64,000 nucleotides of DNA from Glutamicibacter creatinolyticus (GCF_006094275.1 NZ_CP034412.1:1984001-2048000), one strand, 5' to 3'. Shown: positions 23,264-32,012, counted from the stretch's first letter. The notes: generated from the letters alone by a model not told the origin. Numbers and translations are program-made.

Positions 23264-23938
23264 ATGGCCCACTTCGTGATCATGGGCTGCGGCCGGGTCG
23301 GGGCGACACTGGCCCTGACCCTGGACGCGGCCGGGCATTCGGTCACGGTCATCGACCAGAACGAGCGGGCCTTCGGCGCGTTGGGCGAGGACTTCTCCGG
23401 GGACACCGTCACCGGGGTCGGCTTTGACCGCGACACCCTGGAAGCGGCGCGCATCCGTGAGGCCTACGCCTTCGCCGCGGTCTCCAGCGGGGACAACTCC
23501 AACATCCTGGCCACCCGGGTGGCGCGCGAAACCTACAACGTGCAGCACGTGGTGGCGCGCATCTATGACCCGGGCCGCGCCGAAATCTACCAGCGCCTGG
23601 GCATCCCCACCGTCGCGGCGGTGCGCTGGAGCGCGGACCAGGTGCTGCGCCGGATCCTGCCCGAACATTCGATGCGCGGGGACTTTCGGGAATCCTCCGG
23701 CCGGCTGATGCTCACCGAGGTGGCGCTGCATGCGGACTGGTACGGCCACCAGGTCAAGTCCCTGGAGCGGGCCGCCGGGGTGCGCATCGCCTACCTGACC
23801 CGGTTCGGGGAGGGCATCATCCCGCAGAGCAACACCCGGCTGCAGGGCGGGGACCTGGTGCACGTGATGATGCGGGTGGACGAAAGCAGCGACGTGGAAA
23901 AGATCCTGGCCACCGCCCCGCGCCAGGCCCAGGACTAG
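23264..23938 (+). CDS. ceoB: TrkA-type potassium uptake regulator (CeoB-like)
   Basis: A 224-residue RCK protein. The Rossmann RCK_N domain at 1-120 has the nucleotide motif IMGCGRVGATLA (GxGxxG) and acidic residues after strand 2 (VIDQNE). The RCK_C domain at about 140-220 ends with LQGGDLVHVMMRVDE. It gates K+ channels or transporters in response to nucleotides or c-di-AMP. ATG 23264 has AAGGAG 7 nt upstream. Its partner ceoC follows 15 nt later. Confidence 0.9.
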   Translation: MAHFVIMGCGRVGATLALTLDAAGHSVTVIDQNERAFGALGEDFSGDTVTGVGFDRDTLEAARIREAYAFAAVSSGDNSNILATRVARETYNVQHVVARIYDPGRAEIYQRLGIPTVAAVRWSADQVLRRILPEHSMRGDFRESSGRLMLTEVALHADWYGHQVKSLERAAGVRIAYLTRFGEGIIPQSNTRLQGGDLVHVMMRVDESSDVEKILATAPRQAQD

Positions 23939-23953
23939 AACGGAGAGCCACAT

Positions 23954-24619
23954 ATGAAGGTGATGATTGCCGGTGCCGGCTCGGTGGGTTCCTCCATCGC
24001 GCGCGAACTGCTGAACAACGGGCACCAGGTGCTGATCATTGACCGTGACCCGGATCCGGCCGAGCAGCAGGAGCTGCCCGAGGCCCGCTGGCTGCGCGGG
24101 GACGCCTGCGAGCTGGTGGTGCTGCAGCGCGCCGGGCTGGACGATTTTAACGTGGTGGTTTCGGCCACCGGTGATGACAAGGCCAACCTGGTGATCTCGC
24201 TGCTGGCCAAGAGCGAGTTCGGGGTGCGGCGCACCGTGGGGCGGGTGAACAACCCGAAGAACGAGTGGATGTTCGACGACGCGTGGGGGGTGGACGTGGC
24301 GGTCAGTACCCCGCGGCTGATGACCGCGCTGGTCGAGGAGGCCGTGGAGGTCGGGGACCTGGTGGAGCTGCTGAGCCTGAAAAGCGGGGCGGTGCACCTG
24401 GTGGAATTCACCGTGCCCCACGATTCGGCGCTGATCGGGCGCACCATGGGACGGGTCCCGTGGCCCGAGGACACCACCATGGTTTCGGTGGTGCGCGACA
24501 AGTCGCCCTTCCCGCCCACCCGTGACGACGTCATCGAGGGCGGGGACGCGCTGTTCTTCTTGACCACCGAAGAAGCGCGCGAGCAGCTGCGCAAGGTGCT
24601 GCGCGAAACCCGGCGCTGA
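23954..24619 (+). CDS. ceoC: TrkA-type potassium uptake regulator (CeoC-like)
   Basis: A 221-residue RCK_N/RCK_C protein paralogous to the preceding gene, with MIAGAGSVGSSIARELL (GxGxxG) and IIDRDPDP, and the C-terminal domain ending DVIEGGDALFFLTTEE. Paired CeoB/CeoC are standard in actinobacteria. Since no TrkH/KtrB gene is adjacent, the divergent KimA-like permease is the probable partner. The intergenic 15 nt contain the RBS (GGAGAG). Confidence 0.9.
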   Translation: MKVMIAGAGSVGSSIARELLNNGHQVLIIDRDPDPAEQQELPEARWLRGDACELVVLQRAGLDDFNVVVSATGDDKANLVISLLAKSEFGVRRTVGRVNNPKNEWMFDDAWGVDVAVSTPRLMTALVEEAVEVGDLVELLSLKSGAVHLVEFTVPHDSALIGRTMGRVPWPEDTTMVSVVRDKSPFPPTRDDVIEGGDALFFLTTEEAREQLRKVLRETRR

Positions 24620-24628
24620 GCGCGCCGG

Positions 24629-25339
24629 CTAGTCCTGCTGTGCCGTGATCTGGCTGGCGGGGCGGGAAATCATCCATGCGAACCACAGACCCGCCGCGTA
24701 CAGCGGCACCCCCATCACCAGGCGGCTGATGCCCAGGGCCACCACCTGGTCGGTGAAGTACAGCGGAAGCTGCACGGCCAGCCGGGCGGCGAACACCGCC
24801 GCCATGATCCAGGTGGCGATCGCATAGCGGCGCAGCCGTGCGGGCTGCTGGCGCCAGTCGGTGCCCTCCTGGCGCAGGAACCCGTAGAGCACCCCCAGCA
24901 GCGGCCACTTGATCGCGATCGAGATCACCATTGCCAGCAGGTAGGCTCCGACAATGAAGAATCCGGGAACGTAGTAGTCCTTGGCCTCCCCGCTGCTGCG
25001 CGCGGCCAGCGCGCAGATCAGGATGCCCACCAGCCCACTGACCGACTGGGTGAGCGAGGAACGCTTGACCAGGCGGGCAATCATGAACACCGCACCCACC
25101 GCGATCGCGGCGATCAGCGCCACGTCCAGCTGCCGGGTGAGGGCGAAGAGCAGCACAAACAGGAATCCGGGGACCACGGTTTCCAGCACCCCGCGCACTC
25201 CCCCGATGCTGGCCATCACATCGATGTGCCCGGCCGCGTTCTTGCTCAGGTGAGCCGAGGATCCCAGGCGCTGTGCCAGCGACGGGTCCGGTTCACCACG
25301 GGTGCCGGGCTGCTCGGGGGAATCTGGCGTTTGGGTCAT
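24629..25339 (-). CDS. DUF3159 family integral membrane protein
   Basis: A 236-residue protein with five or six transmembrane segments (roughly 50-70, 75-95, 105-125, 135-160, 180-205, 210-230). It belongs to DUF3159, an actinobacterial family of unknown function usually found beside an OB-fold protein and DUF3710, as here. I choose ATG 25339; a TTG seven codons upstream lacks a better RBS. Convergent with ceoC, only 9 nt apart. Confidence 0.82.
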   Translation of the reverse strand: MTQTPDSPEQPGTRGEPDPSLAQRLGSSAHLSKNAAGHIDVMASIGGVRGVLETVVPGFLFVLLFALTRQLDVALIAAIAVGAVFMIARLVKRSSLTQSVSGLVGILICALAARSSGEAKDYYVPGFFIVGAYLLAMVISIAIKWPLLGVLYGFLRQEGTDWRQQPARLRRYAIATWIMAAVFAARLAVQLPLYFTDQVVALGISRLVMGVPLYAAGLWFAWMISRPASQITAQQD

Positions 25340-25377
25340 CTCACTCGCATTCAGTGTCAAAGGGGCCGCCGGGGCGG

Positions 25378-25749
25378 CTAGGCCTGCGGGCGTTCCTGCG
25401 GCAGGATCAGGTAGCGCGGGTTGTGCACCGTGGGAACCTGGTCCACCAGGCTCAGCATCCCCGAGTAGCGGATCTTCACCCCGGGCTTGATCCCCGGCAC
25501 CCGCTTCTGGCCCATGAACAGCAGCCGCACGTGCGGGGCGGTGCGCCGACGCACCCCTGGGCTGGCCAACTGGTCCACCACGGTCGCGGTCAGCCGCGGC
25601 GCCTCCCCCGGCGGCACATGGGTCACCGACTGGATGTAGCCGGTGTGTTCGATGCGGCCGCGTTCGGGCATCTGTTCCAGGTTCTGCAGGTGGCGGACCG
25701 TGGCGCTCTGCGGCAGCGCACTGACCGAAACCTGTGTCTTGCCAACCAT
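25378..25749 (-). CDS. OB-fold nucleic-acid-binding domain protein
   Basis: A 123-residue single-domain protein. Residues 25-120 form a five-stranded OB pattern: RIEHTGYIQSVTHV, PRLTATVVDQL, VRLLFMGQKRVPGIKPGVKIRYSGML. It resembles RecG-wedge-like and ssDNA-binding folds. Its family neighbours DUF3710 (upstream, 18 nt) and DUF3159 (downstream, 38 nt) form a conserved actinobacterial operon of unknown role. Confidence 0.8.
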   Translation of the reverse strand: MVGKTQVSVSALPQSATVRHLQNLEQMPERGRIEHTGYIQSVTHVPPGEAPRLTATVVDQLASPGVRRRTAPHVRLLFMGQKRVPGIKPGVKIRYSGMLSLVDQVPTVHNPRYLILPQERPQA

Positions 25750-25767
25750 GTCAGCGTTCCGTTCCAG

Positions 25768-26520
25768 CTAGCCGATCTGCGTGATTTCCGGCCCGCGTTC
25801 CGGGCGCTGCACCTCGGGCTGCCCGGCCGGGGCCTCGGCGCGGGTGGTGGCATTGCTTGGCACGTTCAACGGCAGCAGCTCACGCGGCGGCAGCGGCCGG
25901 TCCCCGCGGTCCACCACGACCTGGCGCACCAGTTCCTCCACGGCCTTGGAGGCCTGCTCGTCGGAGATGGCCGCGCCGCCGATCACGACCCGCAGGAACC
26001 AGCGCGGCCCGTCGATGCCGATGAAACGCAGCGCCACGTGTCCGGCCCGGCCGTCGGGCAGCTGCTGCGGCACCTTGGCCAGCAGCTCCTTGCCGTAGTC
26101 GCCGTCGCGGGTGAAGATCTCCCCGTTCTGGCCGGTGATGTCCTCGGCGATCTTGCTGGAGATGCCCGGCCAGAGTTCCTCGGACTTCGAACGGGCGAAG
26201 GCCTGCAGCTGCACGCGCGATTCGGCCAGTTCCAGGGACAGCGAAATCACCCGTTTGGTCTGGTCCTCGATGTCCATGCGAACCTTCAGGCCGGTCATCG
26301 GCTTGATCAGCAGGGAACCGAAGTTCAGGTAGTCGTCCGGGTTGTCAATGTCCTTGATGTCGAACGGTCCGGTCACCGGCTGCGGGGTGCCGGGGGCAGC
26401 GTCCTGCGCGTCGGTGCCGGGGGCAGCGTCCTGCGCGTCGGTGCCGGAGGCCGCCTGCTGGGTCGCACCGTCTTCAACCGGCTGCTGTTCCTGCTGCCGC
26501 TTCTTGCGCTTGAAAAACAT
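25768..26520 (-). CDS. DUF3710 domain protein with a tandem-repeat linker
   Basis: A 250-residue protein. A Lys/Arg-rich start (MFFKRKKRQQEQQ) and a low-complexity Asp/Ala/Gly/Pro linker at 15-50 are followed by the DUF3710 domain (55-215), with FDIKDIDNPDDYLNFGSLLI and the conserved RWFLRVVIGG. The linker contains an exact duplication of nine codons (27-bp repeat at 26387-26440). Function unknown; operon with the OB-fold protein and DUF3159, 38 nt after dut. Confidence 0.83.
   Translation of the reverse strand: MFFKRKKRQQEQQPVEDGATQQAASGTDAQDAAPGTDAQDAAPGTPQPVTGPFDIKDIDNPDDYLNFGSLLIKPMTGLKVRMDIEDQTKRVISLSLELAESRVQLQAFARSKSEELWPGISSKIAEDITGQNGEIFTRDGDYGKELLAKVPQQLPDGRAGHVALRFIGIDGPRWFLRVVIGGAAISDEQASKAVEELVRQVVVDRGDRPLPPRELLPLNVPSNATTRAEAPAGQPEVQRPERGPEITQIG
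26387..26440. repeat. 27-bp tandem repeat, two copies
   Basis: Two identical 27-bp units (26387-26413 and 26414-26440), with a third partial unit of about 7 bp. In frame inside the DUF3710 gene, duplicating a nine-residue AQDAAPGTD-type linker. Probably slippage-prone and polymorphic between strains. Confidence 0.9.
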
Positions 26521-26558
26521 CTCGTCCTTAAAACTCTTGTGGTTTACCTCTAGGGTAC

Positions 26559-27017
26559 TTAGTTCGAGCTGAACCCGCCCGTTGAACCGAATCCGGCGGC
26601 ACCGCGCACCGTCTCATCCAGGGAATCCACGACGGTGAACTGGGCCTGCTCCACCTTCTGGATCACCAGCTGGGCGATCCGGTCCCCACGCTGCACCTCG
26701 AAGGTCGCGTGCGGGTCGGTGTTCAGCAGGGTCACCATGATTTCCCCGCGGTAGCCGGCGTCCACGGTGCCCGGCGCGTTCAGCACGGTGATCCCGTGCT
26801 TGGCGGCCAGGCCGCTGCGCGGGTGCACCAGGCCAACGTAGCCGTGCGGGATGGCCAGGGCGATGCCGGTGGGGACCAGCGCGCGCTGCCCGGGGGCCAG
26901 CTGCACCGCTTCACGGGCGCGCAGGTCGGCCCCGGCGTCCCCGTGGTGGGCGTAGCCGGGGGTGGGCAGCCCATCGTCAAGCAGTTTGATGGCGATCTGC
27001 AGGCTTGGTTCACTCAT
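26559..27017 (-). CDS. dut: dUTP diphosphatase
   Basis: A 152-residue trimeric dUTPase converting dUTP to dUMP. All five motifs are present: [62 protein letters not shown]. Motif V at the C-terminus is complete. The start is ATG 27017; the long frame upstream is an artefact of high GC. First gene of the leftward dut-DUF3710-OB-DUF3159 operon. Confidence 0.95.
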   Translation of the reverse strand: MSEPSLQIAIKLLDDGLPTPGYAHHGDAGADLRAREAVQLAPGQRALVPTGIALAIPHGYVGLVHPRSGLAAKHGITVLNAPGTVDAGYRGEIMVTLLNTDPHATFEVQRGDRIAQLVIQKVEQAQFTVVDSLDETVRGAAGFGSTGGFSSN

Positions 27018-27228
27018 GGGTGGTGTTTCGTCTTCCGTTGCATCCGGCAGTGGCTTCACTGTGCCGCGGGGCGGGCAGGAGCACTGCCTGCGGCACCTGA
27101 ACAACTCTAGCGCCTCGGGCTTCGCCTGTGGTGGGCCAGGGACGGATTGCCCATAGTTCTTTACCGGTGGGTCGGCGCTGCGGGCGGGCTGGGCGGCACG
27201 CACAGGTTCAGCGCCTAAAATGGACGAC

Positions 27229-27798
27229 ATGAGTATTGCGAGCTCCGGTGAGTCGACCGTGCTGTTCAACGAAAAACTGTGGCCTTCGGCCGGAACCTGG
27301 ATTTGGCCGCTGCTGCTGGCCTTGACCGCGGGGGTGGCCCTGGCGCCGATCGGAGTGGCCTGGGGAATCCTGGCCGGGGTGATCGCCTTTGTGGTGATGA
27401 CGGTAATCCTGATGCTGAACACCCCGCAAATCACGGTGACCGAGGATTCGGTGCGGGTGGGCCGGGCGAACATTGAACGCCAATACGTTGGCGAGGTCAT
27501 CGGCTACCGCGGCCAGGAGGCCTTCGAGCAGCGCGGCCAGAAGCTGCACGGGCTGGCCTACATGAACCTGCGCGGCTGGGTGGATGCCGTGGTGAAGCTT
27601 GAGATCACCGACCCCCGCGACCAGACCCCGTACTGGCTGACCTCCACCCGCCGCCCCGAGGAGCTCACCCGCGCCCTGGGTGGTGTGATGAACGCCTACC
27701 GGCAGCCCGACGAGGTGCCCGCGGCCGAGGACGTCACCGCCGAGGACCAGGCCCAGCCGGAATCGCGCTCCAACCACGGGGACTCCCAGGGCCAGTAG
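27229..27798 (+). CDS. DUF3093 membrane protein
   Basis: A 189-residue member of DUF3093 (actinobacterial, unknown function). Two transmembrane helices at about 25-45 and 48-68 are followed by a soluble domain ([47 protein letters not shown]) and a charged tail. Start ATG 27229 is preferred over ATG 27220: TAAAAT (27216-27221) lies 7 nt before it and would make a leaderless message. Divergent from dut, as is usual for this pair. Confidence 0.82.
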   Translation: MSIASSGESTVLFNEKLWPSAGTWIWPLLLALTAGVALAPIGVAWGILAGVIAFVVMTVILMLNTPQITVTEDSVRVGRANIERQYVGEVIGYRGQEAFEQRGQKLHGLAYMNLRGWVDAVVKLEITDPRDQTPYWLTSTRRPEELTRALGGVMNAYRQPDEVPAAEDVTAEDQAQPESRSNHGDSQGQ

Positions 27799-27829
27799 CC
27801 TGCCGACGGCGATCGCCACCAGATACAGC

Positions 27830-27882
27830 AAGCCGCCCAGCACTTGCCCTCCCCCTGACGGGGATGCGGTGCTGGGCGGCTT
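27830..27882. terminator. Bidirectional terminator between DUF3093 and DUF4193 genes
   Basis: Fourteen-base perfect stem AAGCCGCCCAGCAC / GTGCTGGGCGGCTT between convergent genes; both strands end in TT. Confidence 0.65.
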
Positions 27883-27934
27883 CGGTGGTTAATGGGCCGG
27901 GCCTGGATCGGGCGCGCTCACGCGGGGAGTCGGG

Positions 27935-28237
27935 TTAGTCTTCACACTCGGTGCAGAACATCTGCGCGCCGTCCTGGCGGGCCAGCTGGGAGCGGTGGCG
28001 GACCATGAAGCAGGAGGCACAGGTGAACTCGTCGGCCTGCTCGGGCATGATTTCGACGCTGAGCTCCTCCTGGGTGACCTCGCCGCCGGGAAGCACGAAC
28101 CCTTCGGCCAGGTCCGTTTCATCCTCGTCGATCAGGGTCGCCTGCTTCGCCGTCCGCCCGGCATTCAGATCCGACAGCTGCCTGGCCGTCTCGGATTCCT
28201 CCTGCTTTTCGCGCGGTGCGTCGTAGTCGGTAGCCAT
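27935..28237 (-). CDS. DUF4193 family protein (zinc-ribbon-like, RNA-polymerase-associated family)
   Basis: A 100-residue small acidic protein, nearly universal in Actinobacteria. The N-terminal half is charged and disordered-looking; the C-terminal half has four cysteines in FTCASCFMVRHRSQLA and MFCTECED, a probable zinc ribbon. Function not established. ATG 28237; divergent from sepH across 237 bp that hold both promoters and no further gene that I can see. Confidence 0.85.
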   Translation of the reverse strand: MATDYDAPREKQEESETARQLSDLNAGRTAKQATLIDEDETDLAEGFVLPGGEVTQEELSVEIMPEQADEFTCASCFMVRHRSQLARQDGAQMFCTECED

Positions 28238-28474
28238 TGAAGTATCGTTCTCTTTTCCTTGACGGATGTGCAACAACTCGTGGCGGTACACTACACCACC
28301 ACTGGCACGCGTGTATAACGTCCTGGACGGCAAAAAATTCCCCGGATCCTGCCTGGAAGGGCGTTCTTCGCCCGCCAGGCCAAGGAAATCGCGCCACACC
28401 CTTGGCGGTAATAGGAATTCCGGGCGTTGAGTGGCAAAGTTTTACTCAGGAAATAAACCGTGTGGAGGGTAGTA

Positions 28475-29527
28475 ATGCGTCAGCTGAGACTGGTAGGAAT
28501 ACATGAAAATGGTTCCAGCCTGCAGGTCAGCAGTGACGACGGGATGAGCTTTGAGCTGCCCGTCGACGATGCACTGCGCAGCGCCATGGCCGAAATCGCC
28601 CGCGCCCGTGCACCGCGCAACCGTGAACAGTCCTCCGACCACTCGCCGCGGGAAATCCAGGCCCGGGTACGCGCCGGCGCCTCGGCGTATGACCTGTCGG
28701 TGGAGTGGGATGTGCCGATCGAGCAGATCCTGAAGTACGAGGGCCCGGTGCTGGCCGAACGCGCCCACATTGCCGAGCTCGCGCGCCGCGTGGAGGTTTC
28801 CGGTCCGCAGACCGATGCCGAGTACCGTGAGGCGTTTGGCGAGGAGCCGGCCGACCTGGGTGCCATGGTCACCCACCGGCTGGGCCAGCTGGGCATTGAT
28901 GCGGAGTCGGTGCAGTGGGATTCCTGGAAGGACCCGGAGGGCCAGTGGCTGGTGACCGCCATCTTCAACTCCCCGCTGCACGAGGGCAACGTTGAGTCGC
29001 TCTCCGAGGAGAACCAGGACGACTCCCCCAACGTGGCCAAGTGGTCCTACCATCCGCAGCGGCGCACGCTGCGCAACCTGAACCGCTGGGCCCAGACCCT
29101 CAGCGAGCAGGCGGCCCCCGAATACTTCTCCACCATCACCCCGGTGGCGGTGGAGTCCCCGGCCGCCGAGGCCCCCGGGGAGGCGGCTCCCACCCAGCCT
29201 GGCGACAGCGAGGAACTGGTGGAGCTGCTCAACGCCCGCCGCGGCCAGCGTTCGGGCAAGGACGAGGACTCCGACGAGCGGCTGAATGAGATCATCGACC
29301 GGAACCTGAACAATTATGGGCAGGACGATGAGGACGAGGGCCTGCCGCACCTGCCGCAGACCATTTCCACCCGCACTTCGCAGCTGACCGTGCTCACCCA
29401 CGACTCGTCCAAGGCCAAGCCGAAGCCCGAGCCGACGGCCGAAGAGGATGCCAACGCCCGCAAGTCCAAGCGTTCCTCCGTGCCCAGCTGGGATGACATC
29501 ATGTTCGGGCGGCGCAAGAAGGACTAG
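28475..29527 (+). CDS. sepH: Septation protein SepH (DUF3071)
   Basis: A 350-residue cell-division regulator. In Streptomyces and Mycobacterium SepH binds FtsZ and promotes its assembly. The N-terminal DUF3071 domain (1-175) includes LRLVGIHENGSSL and a helix-turn-helix-like part (IQARVRAGASAYDLSVEWDVPIEQI). A long acidic disordered middle is followed by the conserved C-terminal SVPSWDDIMFG motif. GGAGGG lies 6 nt before ATG 28475. A strong terminator follows. Confidence 0.93.
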   Translation: MRQLRLVGIHENGSSLQVSSDDGMSFELPVDDALRSAMAEIARARAPRNREQSSDHSPREIQARVRAGASAYDLSVEWDVPIEQILKYEGPVLAERAHIAELARRVEVSGPQTDAEYREAFGEEPADLGAMVTHRLGQLGIDAESVQWDSWKDPEGQWLVTAIFNSPLHEGNVESLSEENQDDSPNVAKWSYHPQRRTLRNLNRWAQTLSEQAAPEYFSTITPVAVESPAAEAPGEAAPTQPGDSEELVELLNARRGQRSGKDEDSDERLNEIIDRNLNNYGQDDEDEGLPHLPQTISTRTSQLTVLTHDSSKAKPKPEPTAEEDANARKSKRSSVPSWDDIMFGRRKKD

Positions 29528-29560
29528 GGGCCTGGTCCGCACACCACCCCGGAACGCTGA

Positions 29561-29606
29561 AGGACGATTCCCCGGCAGCCAGCTGGCTGCCGGGGAATCG
29601 TCCTTT
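29561..29606 (+). terminator. Intrinsic terminator of sepH
   Basis: Perfect 20-bp stem (AGGACGATTCCCCGGCAGCC and its complement) with a 4-nt AGCT loop followed by TTT; it also serves the convergent phosphodiesterase gene. Confidence 0.85.
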
Positions 29607-29635
29607 GCTGGCCCCCGTGGTGGGGTGGCCCGGGG

Positions 29636-30808
29636 TTATTCGGTGTGCAGCTGCAGCAGCGGCACCAGGCGTTCGGCGGTGGTCAGCGATCCGTGCTGCC
29701 CCACCATCTCAAAGGCCTTCGGGTTCACCCGCCGCCCGTCGTAGAAGGCGATGGACTCGGCGGCCAGGATCATCAAGTCCCCCAGCCGTTCGGCCACCGC
29801 GTCGCGCATCGGCCCGAACAGGCCGTGCTGGATCGCTTCCTGGCGGGTCAGCACCCAGGCCTTGGTGCCGTAGCGGCGCTGCCAGGCCTCCCGCACCCGG
29901 GCGCGCACCGCATCGCTGGTGGCGGCGGCGAAGCTCAGCTGCACCCCGCGCGGCTCCCCGCTGGTCAGCTCCACCCCTTCAATCAGTTCCGGTTCCCGGC
30001 TGTAGTCAATGCGCTGGCTGGCTGGCACGTCCACCATGCCGTGGTCCCCGGTGATCAGCACGCTCGTTTGCGCCGGCAGCCGGGACACCATGGTCTTGAG
30101 CGTATAGTCCAGCTCCTCCAGGGTCTGGCGCCACTGGTCCGAATCCACCCCGTACTTGTGTCCGGCCTTGTCCAGCTCGTTGAAGTAGGTGTAGACCAGC
30201 GCGTGGCGGTGCGCGTCGAAGACCTCGGTGGTGGCCCGGCTGCGCGCGGCCAGGGAGGTGGCGGCGACGAACTGGGGCCCGCGCAGGGCCGCCCGGGTCA
30301 GTGCCGAATTCTCGAACAAGGCCAGCGAGACGCTGGCGGTGTGCACCCCGGCGTCGGCGACCTGTTCGAACACGGTGCGGTTCGGCTGCCAGGCCAGCGG
30401 GTCCAGGTCCGCGGGCCAGCCGCCCAGCTGGTTCACCGTCCGGCGCCGCTCCGGGTCGATCACGTCGTAGCCGAGCATGCCGTGTGCGCCGGGGGCCAGC
30501 CCGGTGCCCAGGCTGCTCAACGAGGTGGCGGTGGTCGAGGGGAAGCCGACGCTCAGGCGCTGCGCCTTGTCGAACAGGCGGCGCAGGAAGGGGGCGTGGG
30601 CGATGTTCGACTTCAGCTGGTTCCAGCCCAGCCCGTCGATCATCACCACGTTGACCCGGCGGGTGGACTTCAGCCCCAGCGGGTTCTGGAATCCCGGCAC
30701 ACCCAGCGCGTGCGCGGCCGAGGGCAGCACCTCGGCCAGGGTCTGGGTGCCGTAGGGGGCGGGGGCCGGCAGCGCGGTGGCGGGCACGGGCAGGGTCGGG
30801 TCAGGCAC
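29636..30808 (-). CDS. Alkaline-phosphatase-superfamily nucleotide pyrophosphatase/phosphodiesterase
   Basis: A 390-residue metal-dependent hydrolase. Seen: first metal Asp in VVMIDGLGW (near 55), nucleophile Thr in FPSTTATSLSSLGTG (near 90), GMLGYDV, the DKAGHKYG segment near 218 and ITGDHGMVD near 250. Together these give the two-zinc site of the NPP family. No signal peptide, so cytoplasmic. GTG 30808 has GGGG 6 nt before it; it starts 14 nt after the DUF5998 stop. Conserved next to sepH in actinobacteria; substrate unknown. Confidence 0.88.
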   Translation of the reverse strand: MPDPTLPVPATALPAPAPYGTQTLAEVLPSAAHALGVPGFQNPLGLKSTRRVNVVMIDGLGWNQLKSNIAHAPFLRRLFDKAQRLSVGFPSTTATSLSSLGTGLAPGAHGMLGYDVIDPERRRTVNQLGGWPADLDPLAWQPNRTVFEQVADAGVHTASVSLALFENSALTRAALRGPQFVAATSLAARSRATTEVFDAHRHALVYTYFNELDKAGHKYGVDSDQWRQTLEELDYTLKTMVSRLPAQTSVLITGDHGMVDVPASQRIDYSREPELIEGVELTSGEPRGVQLSFAAATSDAVRARVREAWQRRYGTKAWVLTRQEAIQHGLFGPMRDAVAERLGDLMILAAESIAFYDGRRVNPKAFEMVGQHGSLTTAERLVPLLQLHTE

Positions 30809-30822
30809 GATGAACCCCGGCC

Positions 30823-31410
30823 CTAGAAGTCGGTGGCCTGGCGCAGGCGGACCGCGAAGCTGCGGGCCTTGTTGACCGCGTCCTGCCCGTCGGCTTCGGC
30901 GCTGACCCGGATCACCAGGTCCTCGGGCTGCGCGGTGCCGGTCACCCCGTGGTCGGCGTCGCATTCCGGGTCCGCGCAGGCGGCGGGGGTCAGGTCCAGG
31001 CGGGTGGTGCCGTTCCAGGACAGCCCGAAGGTCAATTCCCGTACCGCGTCCCCGCTGCGGTAGTGCTGGGGCTGGTGGAAGACGTAGCTGGTGGCCACCG
31101 AGGCGATGCGCTTCAGGGAGATCATTTCGGTGGAGACCTGGGCGACGACCTGCTGGCCGTGGTCATCGAGCTGCTGGTCATCAACGTGGATGATGAACAG
31201 CGAATTGTCGCTGAGCACCAGCACGGTGATGTGGCGGTGCACCTCGGTGCGGTCGAAATGGGTTTCCAGGTGGACATAGTGGTCCAGGATCGGCCGGGTG
31301 TACATCGCTTCGGACAGCACGTCCTGGATCATCTGCGGATAGAAGCCGGCGCGGACCAGATCCTGCTGCAGTTCAGCGGCTGCAGTGGTCGAATACGATG
31401 GAGAACTCAT
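30823..31410 (-). CDS. DUF5998 family protein
   Basis: A 195-residue soluble protein of the actinobacterial DUF5998 family, normally upstream of the phosphodiesterase as here. Features: ILDHYVHLETHFDRTEVHRHITVLVLSD near 40-68, SLKRIASVATSYVFHQP, two cysteines in ACADPECDADHG near 145, and a C-terminal AVRLRQATDF. Role unknown; the pairing suggests it accompanies the phosphodiesterase. Confidence 0.8.
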   Translation of the reverse strand: MSSPSYSTTAAAELQQDLVRAGFYPQMIQDVLSEAMYTRPILDHYVHLETHFDRTEVHRHITVLVLSDNSLFIIHVDDQQLDDHGQQVVAQVSTEMISLKRIASVATSYVFHQPQHYRSGDAVRELTFGLSWNGTTRLDLTPAACADPECDADHGVTGTAQPEDLVIRVSAEADGQDAVNKARSFAVRLRQATDF

Positions 31411-31572
31411 GCCTTAAGTTTACCCAGTGCACCCGACTCTTACCTATGAGCCGCCCGCCCGGTGCGCCCCGCCCGCCGGGCGGTGGGAGCCTGCTCACAT
31501 CGAACAGCCGCGGCGCGCGCGGCCGGCTCCGGCACCGGGCGACACCGCCCACCGGTTTGGTAGGTTCGAAGG

Positions 31573-31644
31573 ATGAAGCAAATCGGTGGGGCGCACATCG
31601 CGCGGGCCAGGGCACGCGCACGCCACAAGGCGAGCCCGGGATGA
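31573..31644 (+). CDS. Possible 23-codon leader peptide of the SMR operon
   Basis: ATG at 31573 opens 23 codons rich in alternating Ala-Arg (ARARARARH near residues 10-18). The stop TGA (31642-31644) overlaps the ATG of the first SMR gene by 4 nt (ATGA). A TAGGTT -10-like element (31561-31566) lies 6 nt before the ATG, the same leaderless layout as several genes in this window. A coupled leader ORF could regulate or enable SMR translation; it is short, so chance cannot be excluded. Confidence 0.4.
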   Translation: MKQIGGAHIARARARARHKASPG

Positions 31645-32012
31645 AGCGCTGGCTGCTGCTGGCGCTGGCGGTGATCGCCGAGGTCAGCGGGTCGCTGTCC
31701 ATGAAGCTGGCCCTGGACGCCCCGGCGTTGTACCTGGTGACCGCCGCCGGGTACATTGTGGCCTTCGCCGCGCTGGCCGCCACGCTGCGCGCGGGCATGG
31801 CCCTGGGCGCGGCCTACGGCATCTGGGGTGCGTGCGGGGTGGCGCTGACCGCGCTGTTCTCCCACCTGCTCTTCACCGAGCCGCTGACCCCGGTGATGCT
31901 GCTGGGGATGGGGTTGATCATTGCCGGGGTGCTGCTGGTCGAGTTCGGCTCGCAGCGGGCCGCCGCCGGCCAGGGCACTGCCCCGGCCCCGCGCGGAAGG
32001 TCCGGGGCATGA
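31641..32012 (+). CDS. SMR-family efflux subunit A (EmrE/Gdx-like, paired)
   Basis: A 123-residue small multidrug resistance protein with four transmembrane helices and a 20-residue hydrophilic tail. The essential membrane glutamate is Glu14 (AVIAEVSGS), and helix 3 has GAAYGIWGACGVALTAL. It overlaps the next SMR gene by ATGA, so the two probably form a heterodimeric proton antiporter with opposite topologies. Substrate may be quaternary compounds, guanidinium or polyamines; the sequence does not decide. Translation is apparently coupled to a short leader ORF. Confidence 0.9.
   Translation: MKRWLLLALAVIAEVSGSLSMKLALDAPALYLVTAAGYIVAFAALAATLRAGMALGAAYGIWGACGVALTALFSHLLFTEPLTPVMLLGMGLIIAGVLLVEFGSQRAAAGQGTAPAPRGRSGA

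Noticed and set aside
31411-31572. Guanidine (ykkC-type) riboswitch upstream of the SMR genes
   Set aside because: I looked for the conserved CTAGGG and ACGR loop motifs and did not find them; only GC-rich unpatterned sequence is present.
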